Shown: positions 38,798 to 48,239, counted from the first letter of the stretch. The stretch: 56,640 nucleotides of DNA from Myxococcales bacterium (GCA_024222395.1 JAAEPE010000821.1:1-56640); one strand, 5' to 3'. Translations and numbers: made by a program. Notes: generated from the sequence alone by a model not told the origin.

Positions 38798-39367
38798 CTA
38801 GTTCTGCGACTTCACGTAGACTCCGCTACCGTCGCGCGCTACCAGGGCCCAGTAGCCATGCTCACTCAGATCCGGCACAGAGAGGAAGAACATCCAGTGG
38901 TCGCGCACAGACTCGTCGCCTGGAGAGGAAGGCAGTAGTCGATTCTCGGGTCTGGAATTCTCGTCCGCAACAATTCCCAGTAGTGACGAGGAGCGATTGA
39001 AGTAGCAATGGGCGTCGCAAGCCAAGGGGGAAGCCTCTGCCCCAATTCTGGCTAGGGCCTCCGGATCACGACTTCCAAGAATCGCCCCAACTGCGATGGA
39101 CAGAGCTCGCTTTGGACAAACTGCACTGGGGTATCGATCAAGCTGGCCACTCACTTCTCCTGGCGGGAAATAGGTAGAAGTCTTAGGCACGCCATATTGC
39201 GACAAGAGTCTCGCGACTCCCTTGTCGAAACCATCGCCGCAACTCGGCTCCTCTATGTGCGGTGCCCCCCGCGCAACCATACACGAGGGTGGCATTCCTA
39301 GTATGAGGGCGAGACAGTAACACAAGCGCGCAATAAGATGTGGCATGTCCATCGAATGAGCAATCAT
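38798..39367 (-). CDS. secreted hypothetical protein
   Basis: The 189-residue product has an N-terminal signal-like hydrophobic stretch (LIARLCYCLALILGMPPSC), possibly a lipobox with Cys, then a soluble domain with four further Cys (ACDAHCYFNRSSSL; PSAVCPKRAL; EPSCGDGF). No domain was recognised. It ends 16 bp from the convergent PEGA-like gene and starts about 90 bp from MITE copy B. One of the in-frame ATGs at codons 6 or 8 may be the true start. Confidence 0.55.
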   Translation of the reverse strand: MIAHSMDMPHLIARLCYCLALILGMPPSCMVARGAPHIEEPSCGDGFDKGVARLLSQYGVPKTSTYFPPGEVSGQLDRYPSAVCPKRALSIAVGAILGSRDPEALARIGAEASPLACDAHCYFNRSSSLLGIVADENSRPENRLLPSSPGDESVRDHWMFFLSVPDLSEHGYWALVARDGSGVYVKSQN

Positions 39368-39457
39368 CGGGCCACTGCAATCGGGCGAAATGACTCGTGC
39401 ACCGGACAGCCAATGTCCGCCCCCTGGCCGGACGTCCGATCTACCGGACGCTAGCGC

Positions 39458-39619
39458 CTAGACCGCTGAGCGTAAACAATGATCGGTCTGATGGTCCTGC
39501 TTTCCCGATTGCAGCGTTGCTCATTTCGTCACTTGCCCCGGCAAAATCCTCATTCGCGCCTCGCACTCGAAACATCAGAACTCACCATCCTCGGTCATTC
39601 TTTTCGCTCGACGGTCTAG
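39458..39619 (-). mobile_element. 162-bp MITE-like element, copy B (inverted)
   Basis: This is the same element as at 10087 and 50272, in the opposite orientation and equal in length (162 bp). It is bounded by CTAG with the imperfect terminal repeat (here CTAGACCGCTGAGCGTAAAC at the left edge). It lies between the secreted protein starting at 39367 and the 3' end of the histidine kinase gene and interrupts no recognised gene. A Gly/Cys-free inverted GCCCCGGC core is visible in the centre. Confidence 0.8.
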
Positions 39620-39668
39620 CCGCCATCGTGCACACGATGCCCATCCGCGCGGGCGACTATCGAGAGTC

Positions 39669-41195
39669 CTATGCCAGCGGAATTTCGAGAACGAATCGAG
39701 CACCACCCAAGGAAGACGCGTTCTCATCCAAGTAAAGTACGCCGTGATGATCGAGCGCCACCTTCTTGGCGATTGCAAGGCCAAGCCCTGTACCAGTCTC
39801 CTTGCTAGTAACATAGGGGTCGAAGATGACATCTCGTTTCGCTATTGGAACACCCGGCCCCGCATCTTCTATTGTGAACCTGGCCATCTCGCCCACGACC
39901 TCACATCGAAGGACAACTTTACCTCGACCGCCCACGGACGCCTGCACTCCGTTTTCCAAGAGATTTACCAAGGCGCGCCGGAGGAGAAGCCTGTCTGCTC
40001 GCACGGTCATGGGACTGGCCGATTTCTCAACTTCTAGAGAGGGCTCAAGCTCAGCGTTGGCTCGCAGATCGGAGATGATATCGTCAACGGCAAGCGGACT
40101 CGCCTCGACCTTGGGAAGGCGCCCCAAGTCTCGAAACGCATCGACCAAACGCCTTAGGCCTTGCACCTCTTCGCGAACGATTTCGTCGCAACTAGCAAGT
40201 AGTCTCTTGTATTGCTCGTCGTCGCCATCATAGGAAGAGACGGCCTGTTGCACGACAAGTTGGATAGGAGTTAGCGGGTTCTTAATTTCATGAGCGAGTT
40301 TCCGAGCGACGTCTTGCCAAGCTCCTATGCGCTGCAAATAGAGTGTCTTCTGGCGCTCTTCGTCGAGGTCACCGACCATGGTGTTGAAGGCTGTAGCAAG
40401 CTCTGCCAACTCGTCCTTCCCGGCCATATTGACGCGAGCGCCTAGATCCCCCTTGGCGACCTCTCGGGTACCGGCAACCAACGCAGCAATACGCCGGCCT
40501 ATGCGCCTAGCGAAGAGCAGCGCGAGTAGCGTTACCACAATCACTACGCCACCAACCAGCAAGAGAAAAGCAATGCGGTACGAGCTCGGCAAGCTAGACT
40601 TCATCGAGTCTACGCGCCGTGAAGCAGCCAGGGCCTCACCCAAGTCTTGTAGGTCCAGGACTGGCTGCATGTCGGCGGCGAAGACAAGGTTCAGCTGGGC
40701 GCCAGTGTCCCCCACCGCGTTTTTCAGCTCGAGTTCGCGAACGCGCTCCGGAGGCAATTGAGACTTACGTGAAGCGCTTCCGAGAACCCCCATTTCACCT
40801 CTCACAAGCGACACCAAGATTAGCTGCGAGTGCTCTCTCAGCAGGTTTCTTGCAACTTCGTCCCAATCGGCCTCATGCTCAAGACCTGCGGGCTGTGCGA
40901 GCCTCAACGACAGCATTCTGCTTTCGGTGAGCCTTCTAGCAACTTCTTGAAACTCGGACTTCTTCGTAGAAATGACTTCCCGGTACGCCCCCTGAGCTCG
41001 CTCCAAGGGGGGGCGAAGCGCAGCTGCGTGGTGGCCAGCAAAGTTCTGAGCCACTTCGCCAATATTTCCCACCAAGAGGGCGCTAACAGCGAGGGGCAAG
41101 AGTGATAGCAAGAGAAGCGCCGTGACAAGTTTGACCTGGAGCCCCACTCGTCGGGGGGCTCTTTGGGGGCTCAGGTTGGCCTCCGATTGACTCAT
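39669..41195 (-). CDS. NtrY-like sensor histidine kinase
   Basis: The 508-residue membrane sensor kinase has a first membrane helix (residues about 20-43), a periplasmic domain to about 205, a second helix (208-229) and a HAMP domain (FARRIGRRIAALVAGTREVA). The dimerisation domain carries the phospho-accepting His302 in LAHEIKNPLTPIQLVV, the form typical of NtrY/NtrB. The ATP-binding domain has NLLENGVQAS, DAGPGVP and TGTGLGLAIAKKV. Autophosphorylation should be normal. No response regulator lies next to it. Its start overlaps the stop of the DUF4390 gene by 4 bp; DUF4390 and NtrY-like kinases are commonly neighbours in proteobacteria. Confidence 0.92.
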   Translation of the reverse strand: MSQSEANLSPQRAPRRVGLQVKLVTALLLLSLLPLAVSALLVGNIGEVAQNFAGHHAAALRPPLERAQGAYREVISTKKSEFQEVARRLTESRMLSLRLAQPAGLEHEADWDEVARNLLREHSQLILVSLVRGEMGVLGSASRKSQLPPERVRELELKNAVGDTGAQLNLVFAADMQPVLDLQDLGEALAASRRVDSMKSSLPSSYRIAFLLLVGGVVIVVTLLALLFARRIGRRIAALVAGTREVAKGDLGARVNMAGKDELAELATAFNTMVGDLDEERQKTLYLQRIGAWQDVARKLAHEIKNPLTPIQLVVQQAVSSYDGDDEQYKRLLASCDEIVREEVQGLRRLVDAFRDLGRLPKVEASPLAVDDIISDLRANAELEPSLEVEKSASPMTVRADRLLLRRALVNLLENGVQASVGGRGKVVLRCEVVGEMARFTIEDAGPGVPIAKRDVIFDPYVTSKETGTGLGLAIAKKVALDHHGVLYLDENASSLGGARFVLEIPLA

Positions 41196-41842
41196 TGCTT
41201 GACCCGATAGAAAGGTTGAGACCGAAGTCGTACGACTCGCTCCGCCTTCGCCAGTTTTGGATTGGCAAATACGGATACGAATGAACCGAAGAATGAAGAA
41301 CTCGAGTTCAGTTTTGATTCACTGCTGGATTTGGAGAGCCATCGACGCATCTCAGCCAGCTCTGCGTCTTCAACCGGGTTAAGCTGGGCAACGATAACCA
41401 GGAAGTAGTGGGGGCCAATTCCTACGTCTTCTAGTTTGGCAATTGGGTGTCGCCGCAGCTGCGTTAGCCTCCGCAAGAGCTGAACACGGCTACCAAAGCG
41501 AATCTCGCGCGTACCTCCTGGGCCAGTCTCCTCGAGCAAGTAGGTCTCGTCCCACAAATCGTAGACTACACGCTTGCGCATGCGCTGCACGGCGACGGGA
41601 GTATCGTAGCCATCCTGGTAGACCAAGAGATGAAGGACGATGCGCATCGGGAATCCGCTGGAGAGTGCTGTGAAATTCTCCGAATCGAGTAGCTCGGTAA
41701 AATTCGTATTCACAGTGAGCGAACGGCCTCGCTCGACGAATCGCATCTTCCTCGTCTTGGGCCCCTTGGCTTGGGCAGAACCGATTGCCCCGAGAAACAC
41801 TGCAGTGGCGAAGGTCAGAGCAAGCATGAGTCGAGGCTTCAC
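41192..41842 (-). CDS. DUF4390 exported protein
   Basis: The 216-residue product has a signal peptide (LMLALTFATAVFLGAIGSAQA) and the DUF4390 pattern: LTVNTNFTELLDSENFTALS, GFPMRIVLHLLVYQ and VVYDLWDETYLLEE. The function is unknown, but family members sit beside NtrY-type histidine kinases and may act in signal input. It starts at GTG, overlapping the BamA-like stop by 4 bp, and ends in a 4-bp overlap with the kinase gene, so all three are translationally coupled. A Ser-rich stretch (SKSSSESKLNSSSSFF) lies near the end. Confidence 0.75.
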   Translation of the reverse strand: MKPRLMLALTFATAVFLGAIGSAQAKGPKTRKMRFVERGRSLTVNTNFTELLDSENFTALSSGFPMRIVLHLLVYQDGYDTPVAVQRMRKRVVYDLWDETYLLEETGPGGTREIRFGSRVQLLRRLTQLRRHPIAKLEDVGIGPHYFLVIVAQLNPVEDAELAEMRRWLSKSSSESKLNSSSSFFGSFVSVFANPKLAKAERVVRLRSQPFYRVKQ

Positions 41843-43317
41843 AGTGGAAGACGCCCTAGCGCGTTTGCCAAGCTAAGCTCAAAGATACCGATTTCCGTAT
41901 CAAGTCGTAGACCGGCGTCGACTAGGAGATCTATGGGGGGTGACTCTCTCGGAGAGACATCGGCAGTGGTTGCCAGCGTCCATAGCCCCAAGCCTACGAA
42001 GAGCTCACCACCATATATCCAGTTGCTACTCCGAAATAGCTTGTAGCTGTATTGCGCCTCAGCTAGGCCGCCGACCTCTCCATAGACCAACTCATCAGTC
42101 GACAGGTCTAGCAAGTCCAGTGACGGGGTTGCGGACGTCACTAGCCCCAGGGCGCGCCCAGAGACCATTCGATTGAGGTCTCCAACGTGGATTCGCTCGA
42201 AGAGCGGTGCACCGCCTAGCACCAGCCCGCCGCTGAAGTGGGCAGACACGACATGTATGTTGCCTGAGACTTGCCACCATCGCTGGTACTTCGCTCGAAT
42301 GCTCAAGTATTGATAGCTGCCGGCGATGATGTCGCTCGCGGCCTCACTGTGCAGCAAGAGCCTATCGCCGTCGAACGGTAGTACGGGGTCTATGCGCGTA
42401 TCACGATCGTAAGCTGCCGAGACACTCACTAGGTGGCTAGTACCGTCCTCGAGCTGCAAATCAATGGGACCAAGGCTACCGTCGGGCAAGACTCGCATCG
42501 GATTTGCTGGCAAGTCCGCACGGATTCGCTCCAGCCGACCACCGAGATAGACTCGAGATAGAGCGCCGCCCCCAGAGCTCAGCGTCCCTCGAGCACCAAC
42601 CCGCTCGTAGTCGAAAGCAGAGAAGTTCTCAATGCTGCCGTCGTCTGGCTCGCCCCCATGGCGATATGGCTCGCTAGCCTCGAGCGCATAGCCTGCCAGT
42701 TGCCAGCCAAAGCGTGAGGAAAGAAGCGCCTGATCCAAGACCCGCACTTCGATGCTGCGCTGAGATCGACTGCCACCAGCGTCGCCCTCTTCCGCCACAA
42801 CGAATGCCCCGCCTACCCCAATTCCCGTTCCTAGGAAATTTCGTTCGGTCAAATCCAATCCAGCCCACCAGGGCGTCACAATGGAGTTTCCGAAGAAGAG
42901 GCGATTGAGCACAATCGTTCCGCGCTCCTCGACATCGATCAACAGGATGACCTTGCCGCGCTCGCTGCCCTTGGCCATGGATAGTTCCACCTTGCGAAAA
43001 AAACCTAGGGACAGGACGCTGTACCGCGCGGCCTCCAGTTTCGCGCTACCGGCTCTCATGCTGTCGCCGGCCTTCAGCGACAACACATTCAGAATCACTT
43101 CGGAATCGGTCGAAGAGTTGCCGGTGATCTCGACCGCCTCGATGACGATACGGGGGCCGAAGTCGTCAACCTGGTCAGCCGTCGGCAAGACGTCTGCTTT
43201 GGGTGCCGTCCAGGCCTGCTCAAGGGAGGCAAAGAACACCAAGACGGCGGCTACGACGCCAATGCCAAACGCGTTGGTTAGAGACATGGGTTTCAGACAT
43301 CGCTGTTGGAGCGACAT
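41839..43317 (-). CDS. BamA/TamA-like outer-membrane protein (POTRA plus beta barrel)
   Basis: After a signal peptide (about residues 14-40, ending TAP) there is one POTRA-type repeat (IVIEAVEITGNSSTDSEVIL, then LGFFRKVELSMAKG). It is followed by a long 16-strand-like beta barrel rich in alternating residues (LTERNFLGTGIGVGGAF, RTRIDPVLPFDG region). The protein should sit in the outer membrane and may help insert proteins or form a pore. It is shorter than BamA, with a single POTRA. The ATG at 43317 was chosen because it gives the signal peptide a basic n-region; 43335 and 43287 are alternatives. First gene of a three-gene operon on the minus strand. Confidence 0.75.
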   Translation of the reverse strand: MSLQQRCLKPMSLTNAFGIGVVAAVLVFFASLEQAWTAPKADVLPTADQVDDFGPRIVIEAVEITGNSSTDSEVILNVLSLKAGDSMRAGSAKLEAARYSVLSLGFFRKVELSMAKGSERGKVILLIDVEERGTIVLNRLFFGNSIVTPWWAGLDLTERNFLGTGIGVGGAFVVAEEGDAGGSRSQRSIEVRVLDQALLSSRFGWQLAGYALEASEPYRHGGEPDDGSIENFSAFDYERVGARGTLSSGGGALSRVYLGGRLERIRADLPANPMRVLPDGSLGPIDLQLEDGTSHLVSVSAAYDRDTRIDPVLPFDGDRLLLHSEAASDIIAGSYQYLSIRAKYQRWWQVSGNIHVVSAHFSGGLVLGGAPLFERIHVGDLNRMVSGRALGLVTSATPSLDLLDLSTDELVYGEVGGLAEAQYSYKLFRSSNWIYGGELFVGLGLWTLATTADVSPRESPPIDLLVDAGLRLDTEIGIFELSLANALGRLPL

Positions 43318-43508
43318 GAGATAGCAGCCTAGCACGGCGTGAGGTACCAGCAGATGGTATACTCGTCACGCTTTGGCTCCCATGAATGCGGAGCCAGAGT
43401 GAATGCGGAGTCAGGATTCCTGGCAGCGCCCCCGACGGATCACCGAGCTCTCTGTTGTGGAAACTGTGACGACGCGCTGACGTCCACGTTCAGGACGCCC
43501 CGTGCGGC

Positions 43509-44006
43509 CTATTTGCGAGTCGCGACGAAAACGCTTCGGCGATTTAGCGAGTCTTCCGAGCCAGCGGGTCGCTCTTCACCATAGGTAATGATCTGCACGC
43601 GGGCGGCATCGACCCCAAGACGCACTAGGTAGTCCCGAGTTATTCGTGCGCGTCGCTCGCCGAGAGCGAGATTGTAGTCGGTAGTGCCGGCTTCATCGGT
43701 GTGACCTTCGATGGTCAGAACGCGATCTCCGTCTTCCTTCATCCAATCAGCGTTCTTCTGAAGCCGATCTCGCCCCTCAGCATCCAGGTCACTTGAATCA
43801 AATGCGAAATAGAGGACATCCTGCAGACTCGCCGCGGGCGCCTCGCTTGTGCCTACGTCCAGCGGTGCTGGCTCAGACGCGGCCTCAGGCCCCGGTGTCT
43901 CCGTGGCAAGAGACGAGCTTGCAACCGTCTTCTTCTTCGGCTTGTCACCGCAGCCAGCGGCAACGAGAAGTGAGAGTAGAAACATGGGAATCGTGGATAA
44001 GCGCAT
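43509..44006 (-). CDS. Pal/OmpA-family peptidoglycan-associated lipoprotein
   Basis: The product has a lipoprotein signal (LLSLLVAAGC), a Pro/Ala/Glu linker, and an OmpA_C domain of about 100 residues with the peptidoglycan-binding signature TIEGHTDEAGTTDYNLALGE and the following RARITRDYLVRLGV. The family binds diaminopimelate in peptidoglycan through the conserved Asp and Arg, both present. The in-frame ATG at 44006 leads directly into the signal peptide and was chosen. No Tol genes are nearby, so calling it pal itself would go too far. Confidence 0.85.
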   Translation of the reverse strand: MRLSTIPMFLLSLLVAAGCGDKPKKKTVASSSLATETPGPEAASEPAPLDVGTSEAPAASLQDVLYFAFDSSDLDAEGRDRLQKNADWMKEDGDRVLTIEGHTDEAGTTDYNLALGERRARITRDYLVRLGVDAARVQIITYGEERPAGSEDSLNRRSVFVATRK

Positions 44007-44222
44007 GATATTTCTCTTTCGAGGCCAGTGAATTGCCACCGCCCTTCTATTCAGTCAATAGCATGGGCTTCACTGCATTTCAAAAACAACCAGGAATCCG
44101 CCACTTTATCAAGTTTTTAGCATGTACGCGCGCTTACGCGGTCTTGACGTCCAAGAGTTCACCATGCTACTTGGTGCCTCGCTCTAGCCAGAGTTGGAGC
44201 ATTTCTGAGAGGACCGAGACCT

Positions 44223-44576
44223 ATGGCTCAAACGCCCAAAGACGCACAAGAGCTCTTCAACGAGCAAGTTCCAGTTGCACTCAACAAATTCCCCGACAAG
44301 GCTCGGGAAGTTAATGCGATTTACTGCTTTAAGATCAGCGGCGAAGGCGGAGGAACCTGGAGCGTAGATCTCACCGCCGACCCACCCAGCTGCAACGTCG
44401 ACGAATCGGACAATGCCCAGTGCACGGTAGAGGTGGCCCACGACGACTTCAAGACTATGCTTAGCGACCCACAAGCCGGTATGCAGCTCTACTTTCAGGG
44501 CAAGCTCAAGGTTAGCGGTGACCCAATGTTGGCCACCAAGCTCCAGCAGTTCTTTGACCTAGCGGCGCAAGGCTAG
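44223..44576 (+). CDS. SCP2 sterol-binding domain protein
   Basis: The 117-residue single-domain protein has the SCP2 fold pattern: an N-terminal helix (LFNEQVPVALNKFPDKA), central beta strands ending in PPSCNVDESDNAQCTVEV and the typical LKVSGDPMLATKLQQFFDL C-terminal helix. SCP2 domains bind lipids such as sterols or fatty acyl-CoA in a hydrophobic tunnel. No signal peptide is present. A strong ribosome site (gagagga) precedes the ATG, and an intrinsic terminator follows at 44619, so it forms its own transcription unit. The acyl-CoA racemase gene follows. Confidence 0.85.
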   Translation: MAQTPKDAQELFNEQVPVALNKFPDKAREVNAIYCFKISGEGGGTWSVDLTADPPSCNVDESDNAQCTVEVAHDDFKTMLSDPQAGMQLYFQGKLKVSGDPMLATKLQQFFDLAAQG

Positions 44577-44618
44577 TCTGAGCACTAGTTCGGCGACTTC
44601 TAGTTACAGTGCGAGCAA

Positions 44619-44640
44619 GGCCGGGTTCTCCCGGCCTTTT
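44619..44640 (+). terminator. intrinsic terminator after SCP2 gene
   Basis: A 7-bp perfect GC stem (GGCCGGG with CCCGGCC) closes a TTCT loop and is followed by TTTTCTTTT. It lies 40 bp after the SCP2 stop and 36 bp before the next gene. Confidence 0.9.
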
Positions 44641-44675
44641 CTTTTGCAGAGCGCGGCCTATCATGGGAACAAACC

Positions 44676-45842
44676 ATGAGCACCGCAAACCTACCCGCCC
44701 CCTGCCTCGAGGGAATTCGCGTCCTAGACCTCTCCCGCCTCTTACCGGGCCCATTCCTAACAATGGTGCTCGCAGACATGGGCGCAGACGTGATCAAGAT
44801 CGAGGACCCGAACGTAGGAGATTACCTACGACAAATACCGCCGGCGAAAGGGGGCATGTCGGGGCGTTTTCTTGCAGTCAATCGCGACAAGCGCTCTCTT
44901 GTCCTGGACCTCAAGACCGAGGCCGGAAAGAACGCTCTTCTCAAGATGGCTGAGACGGCCGACGTTGTCATCGAGTCATTTCGACCGGGAGTCATAAAAC
45001 GGCTGGGCGTCGACTTCGAAGCACTCAAGGCCCACAACAAGGACATCATTCTCTGCTCGATCTCGGGCTACGGTCAGGATGGGGCTCTAGCAAAGCGAGC
45101 TGGGCACGACCTCAACTACATCGCACTCGCTGGCGTCTTGGCCATGGGCGGTGAAGCTGGTGGTGCCCCGACGATGCCCGGCGTTCAGGTAGCCGACATC
45201 GCAGGTGGCGCACTTTGGGGGGCCACCGCAGTTCTTGGCGCTCTCCTCGGCCGCAGCAAGAATGGAGGCCAACACCTCGACATCTCCATGACGGAGGGAG
45301 CGCTCGCGCTTCTCGCGGCCGAACTCGGCAATCTAGACTGCGGAGATGGAACTCCAACGCGAGGGCAAGAGAGTCTCAATGGAGGCCTTGCATGTTACGG
45401 CGTCTACCGTACCAAGGACGACCGCTACCTCGCCGTGGGGGCACTGGAGCCGAAGTTTTGGATGGCGTTCAACACGGCGATTGGTCGCACATGCGACATG
45501 TCCGAAGTGATTGCGCCTCCAGAGAAGCAGACGGAACTGAGGGCCGAACTCGCGGAAATTCTCCGCTCCAAGACTCGCGATGAGTGGGCAGAGATTCTTG
45601 CAAACTACGACTGCTGCACCGAGGCGGTACTCGAGCTCGACGAGTTGCAAGAGCACCCCCTTCACAAGAGCCGAGATGTATTTTTTGCCGTTCCGTGCGA
45701 AGGTGGCGAGGTCCTGCAAGTGCGAACGCCTGTTGGGCGCCCTGGCGCCAAGCATCTGGCGCCGACTCTTGGCCAGCACAGCGAGGAGGTGCTGGCGGAG
45801 TTTGGGTTCTCAGAGGATGAAATCAGCGCCCTCGTCGAGTAG
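44676..45842 (+). CDS. alpha-methylacyl-CoA racemase (CaiB/BaiF CoA-transferase family)
   Basis: The 388-residue enzyme of family III CoA transferases would interconvert the (R) and (S) forms of 2-methylacyl-CoA thioesters, a step needed to degrade branched-chain lipids and sterol side chains. The three catalytic residues of the mycobacterial racemase MCR (His126, Asp156, Glu241) align with His144 ([12 protein letters not shown]), Asp174 (ADIAGG) and Glu258 (VGALEPKFW), at nearly equal spacing. The N-terminal [20 protein letters not shown] and MGADVIKIE are family signatures. It lies just after the SCP2 gene but is separated from it by a terminator, and converges with glmU. Confidence 0.88.
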   Translation: MSTANLPAPCLEGIRVLDLSRLLPGPFLTMVLADMGADVIKIEDPNVGDYLRQIPPAKGGMSGRFLAVNRDKRSLVLDLKTEAGKNALLKMAETADVVIESFRPGVIKRLGVDFEALKAHNKDIILCSISGYGQDGALAKRAGHDLNYIALAGVLAMGGEAGGAPTMPGVQVADIAGGALWGATAVLGALLGRSKNGGQHLDISMTEGALALLAAELGNLDCGDGTPTRGQESLNGGLACYGVYRTKDDRYLAVGALEPKFWMAFNTAIGRTCDMSEVIAPPEKQTELRAELAEILRSKTRDEWAEILANYDCCTEAVLELDELQEHPLHKSRDVFFAVPCEGGEVLQVRTPVGRPGAKHLAPTLGQHSEEVLAEFGFSEDEISALVE

Positions 45843-45883
45843 CGAGACTGGCAGACATGGCAAGAACGGGGCACTTGCAAGCA

Positions 45884-45909
45884 AGCGCCCTACATGGCTG
45901 GGGGGCGCT
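45884..45909. terminator. possible hairpin between convergent racemase and glmU genes
   Basis: A 7-bp stem (AGCGCCC with GGGCGCT) closes a 12-base loop in the gap between the convergent stop codons. There is no clear T-run on either side, so a terminator role is tentative. Confidence 0.3.
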
Positions 45910-45929
45910 CGCTCTAGCAAGCACCTTAT

Positions 45930-47339
45930 CTAGCGCTTGCGCTTCTCGTTGGCTTCGCGGAATCGGTCCGCCCAGCCTTCGACATTTACCTGCTTGGAGC
46001 GGGACAGCGCGAGAGACGAGCGTGGAACGTCCTTCGTCACCGTTGTGCCCGATCCGACGAAGGCATCACGCCCGATCGTCACAGGTGCAACGAGTTGAGA
46101 GTCGGAGCCGATGAAGGCGCCGGCTTCGATCGTTGTCTTGTGCTTGCGAAACCCATCGTAGTTGCAGGTGATGGTGCCGGCTCCGATATTTGCCTTGGCA
46201 CCGATAGAGGCATCGCCGAGGTAGGAGAGATGACTAGCCTTGGCTCCGGCCATGACGTGGGTCTTCTTGATTTCGACAAAGTTGCCAACCTTGGACTCTT
46301 CATCCAAAACGGTATTCGGCCGACAGTGCGTAAACGGACCAACCTGCACTCTCTGCCCGATCTTGCTCTCTGCAATGACGCTATAGGGTCTTATCCACGT
46401 TCCATCATCGATCGAGACGTCGGTTACTACGCACCCAGCATCGATGAATACGCCTTCGCCAACCGTAGTCTTGCCACGCAAATGCACACCTGCACCGAGT
46501 ATAGAATCGCGACCGATCGATTCGACGTCTGCCCCAACATACGTCGAAGATGAGTCTTCAAAAGTCACTCCTTCGCGCATCCACCCCTCGTTGATACGTT
46601 CGCGAGCACTCGCGGATACACGTGAGAGGTCGCGACGATCGTTGATCCCTGCGATTTCATCGAATGGCGCGTCCATGACGGCAGCACCACCTCGTTCAGC
46701 TGCCTGCTCGGCGAGATCGGTCAAGTAGAGCTCGCCTTGCGCGTTGTCCGAAGTAAGGTTGGAGACTTGTGCACGAAGAACACCTAGGTTAATAGCGTAG
46801 AATCCGGCATTCATCTCTAGGAGAGCCTTCTGCTCATCGCTGGCATCCGCGTCTTCTACAATCCGAAGCAGCTTGCCTGACTCATCTCGCAGCAAGCGCC
46901 CATAGGCCACAGCCTCTGGAGGGACGGTTGACAATAGCGCCATCTTGGACTCGGACGCTTCACACGCCGTAGCAAGGTCAGCGACTCGCTCTGCTCGCAA
47001 GAGCGGCGCATCACCGGTGAGAATCACAACAGTCCTGCTGTCTGGCTCGCCTTCGAGAGCTGGCAGAGCACTCAACACAGCATGCCCCGTGCCCTTCTGC
47101 TCTTTCTGATGCGCGATTAGGATCTTGCCTTCGCCATAGCGATCGTCGAGCAGCCCCTTCACGTCCTCGAGTTGGTGGCCGAGTATCGCGACGATGGTGT
47201 CGGAACCTGCGGCCTTTGCCGTTTCCACCGCCCAGGCAATGAGCGGTCGACCAGCAACCTCGTGAAGAACCTTCGCCTTGGCACTCTTCATTCGAGTTCC
47301 CAAGCCAGCAGCAAGAATCAAAACAATCGGTGCGGACAT
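45930..47339 (-). CDS. glmU: bifunctional GlmU: UDP-GlcNAc pyrophosphorylase / GlcN-1-P acetyltransferase
   Basis: The 469-residue enzyme makes UDP-N-acetylglucosamine for peptidoglycan and lipopolysaccharide in the cytoplasm. The uridyltransferase domain starts with LAAGLGTRMKSAKAKVLHE and includes GDAPLLRAE. The C-terminal left-handed beta-helix acetyltransferase shows the hexapeptide repeats, with KANIGAGTITCNYDGFRKHK carrying the catalytic region. It ends in a basic tail (EANEKRKR). Length is close to the usual 456. It supplies the nucleotide sugar that TviB/TviC convert. It stands alone between two convergent or divergent neighbours. Confidence 0.96.
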   Translation of the reverse strand: MSAPIVLILAAGLGTRMKSAKAKVLHEVAGRPLIAWAVETAKAAGSDTIVAILGHQLEDVKGLLDDRYGEGKILIAHQKEQKGTGHAVLSALPALEGEPDSRTVVILTGDAPLLRAERVADLATACEASESKMALLSTVPPEAVAYGRLLRDESGKLLRIVEDADASDEQKALLEMNAGFYAINLGVLRAQVSNLTSDNAQGELYLTDLAEQAAERGGAAVMDAPFDEIAGINDRRDLSRVSASARERINEGWMREGVTFEDSSSTYVGADVESIGRDSILGAGVHLRGKTTVGEGVFIDAGCVVTDVSIDDGTWIRPYSVIAESKIGQRVQVGPFTHCRPNTVLDEESKVGNFVEIKKTHVMAGAKASHLSYLGDASIGAKANIGAGTITCNYDGFRKHKTTIEAGAFIGSDSQLVAPVTIGRDAFVGSGTTVTKDVPRSSLALSRSKQVNVEGWADRFREANEKRKR

Positions 47340-47477
47340 CCGCTTGGAATGTACAAGAGCCTTGCCGATAGCGCCTGATTCGTGGCCAAGCTTCTGGCTA
47401 GTGCTTCTCCCAATTCAAGGCACCACACAGGTGATGAGCTAGACGGAAGGCCACCTGGGCCCTATGGTTGCCGCACG

Positions 47478-48203
47478 ATGCTACGAGGTCTAGCTCTCCT
47501 AGTTGCCGCCAATCTGCTGTATGGCCTCCCCCTGCTCGCCTTTGGCTGCAAAGACAAGAATCAGGAAGCGACGCCAGCACCCCCACCGCTCGCCCTGAAG
47601 CTAGTCGCCTTCGACTCAGCCCTTGGGCCCAGGGGCGCGCGCCCCTTTGTCGCGGGCGAAACCGTGCACCTGGCCCTGACGGTTCGAGGGGGCCGAGCTC
47701 CCTACGAAATCCAAGTGGCGACTCGCGCAGGCGATCCCCGACTTGCGGCAGCCTCGGCTACCATACAGGCGGGCTCTGAACGAGAGATATCGGCGGGACT
47801 TGAGCTCACCTTGGGCTCGGAGGTACCAAGCGGAACCTACGCCCTGCAAATTCGTATCACCGACGAAGACGGCAAGAACTCGAGCATCGCACCAGCGGCA
47901 TTCGAGGTTGTTGGCAGTGATGAGCTGCTACAGCCCCCTGCCGAACCACCCTTGCATTTGCGAGTTGTGGATGTGGCCGGGCGAGCTAGGCGCACATTCT
48001 ATCAAGGTGAGGCCATTGCCATTCGGGCGACGCTAGCCTCGCCCGAGGATCTGGCAATCGCAATCGTGGCTTCGGACGAGCACCCCTTCATGCCCAAACA
48101 GCGTTATCCAGCTGGCCCTGTCAACATCGACCTTCCCTTGCGCGTTCCCAGGCTTGCCCGACCTCGCCTCCTGAATCATCGGATATTTGCTCGGGCCCTT
48201 TGA
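47478..48203 (+). CDS. predicted lipoprotein, function unknown
   Basis: The frame opens at 47382, but the ATG at 47478 leads straight into a lipoprotein signal (LVAANLLYGLPLLAFGC). The remaining 220 residues look like two beta-sandwich domains of the kind in extracellular binding proteins (VAGETVHLALTVRGGRAPYE; LEVVG end of the first domain near residue 150). The last 20 residues (RVPRLARPRLLNHRIFARAL) are basic and unlike the rest. They run towards the decayed GGDEF gene, so the natural C-terminus may have been lost at a deletion junction. Confidence 0.55.
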   Translation: MLRGLALLVAANLLYGLPLLAFGCKDKNQEATPAPPPLALKLVAFDSALGPRGARPFVAGETVHLALTVRGGRAPYEIQVATRAGDPRLAAASATIQAGSEREISAGLELTLGSEVPSGTYALQIRITDEDGKNSSIAPAAFEVVGSDELLQPPAEPPLHLRVVDVAGRARRTFYQGEAIAIRATLASPEDLAIAIVASDEHPFMPKQRYPAGPVNIDLPLRVPRLARPRLLNHRIFARAL

Positions 48204-48239
48204 CGAGACATCGATTGAGGTAGTTTGTCACCGTCTCTT

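Noticed and set aside
44144..44170. TTGACG-based promoter upstream of the SCP2 gene
   Set aside because: No acceptable -10 at 16-18 bp; the downstream hexamer matches consensus at only two positions.
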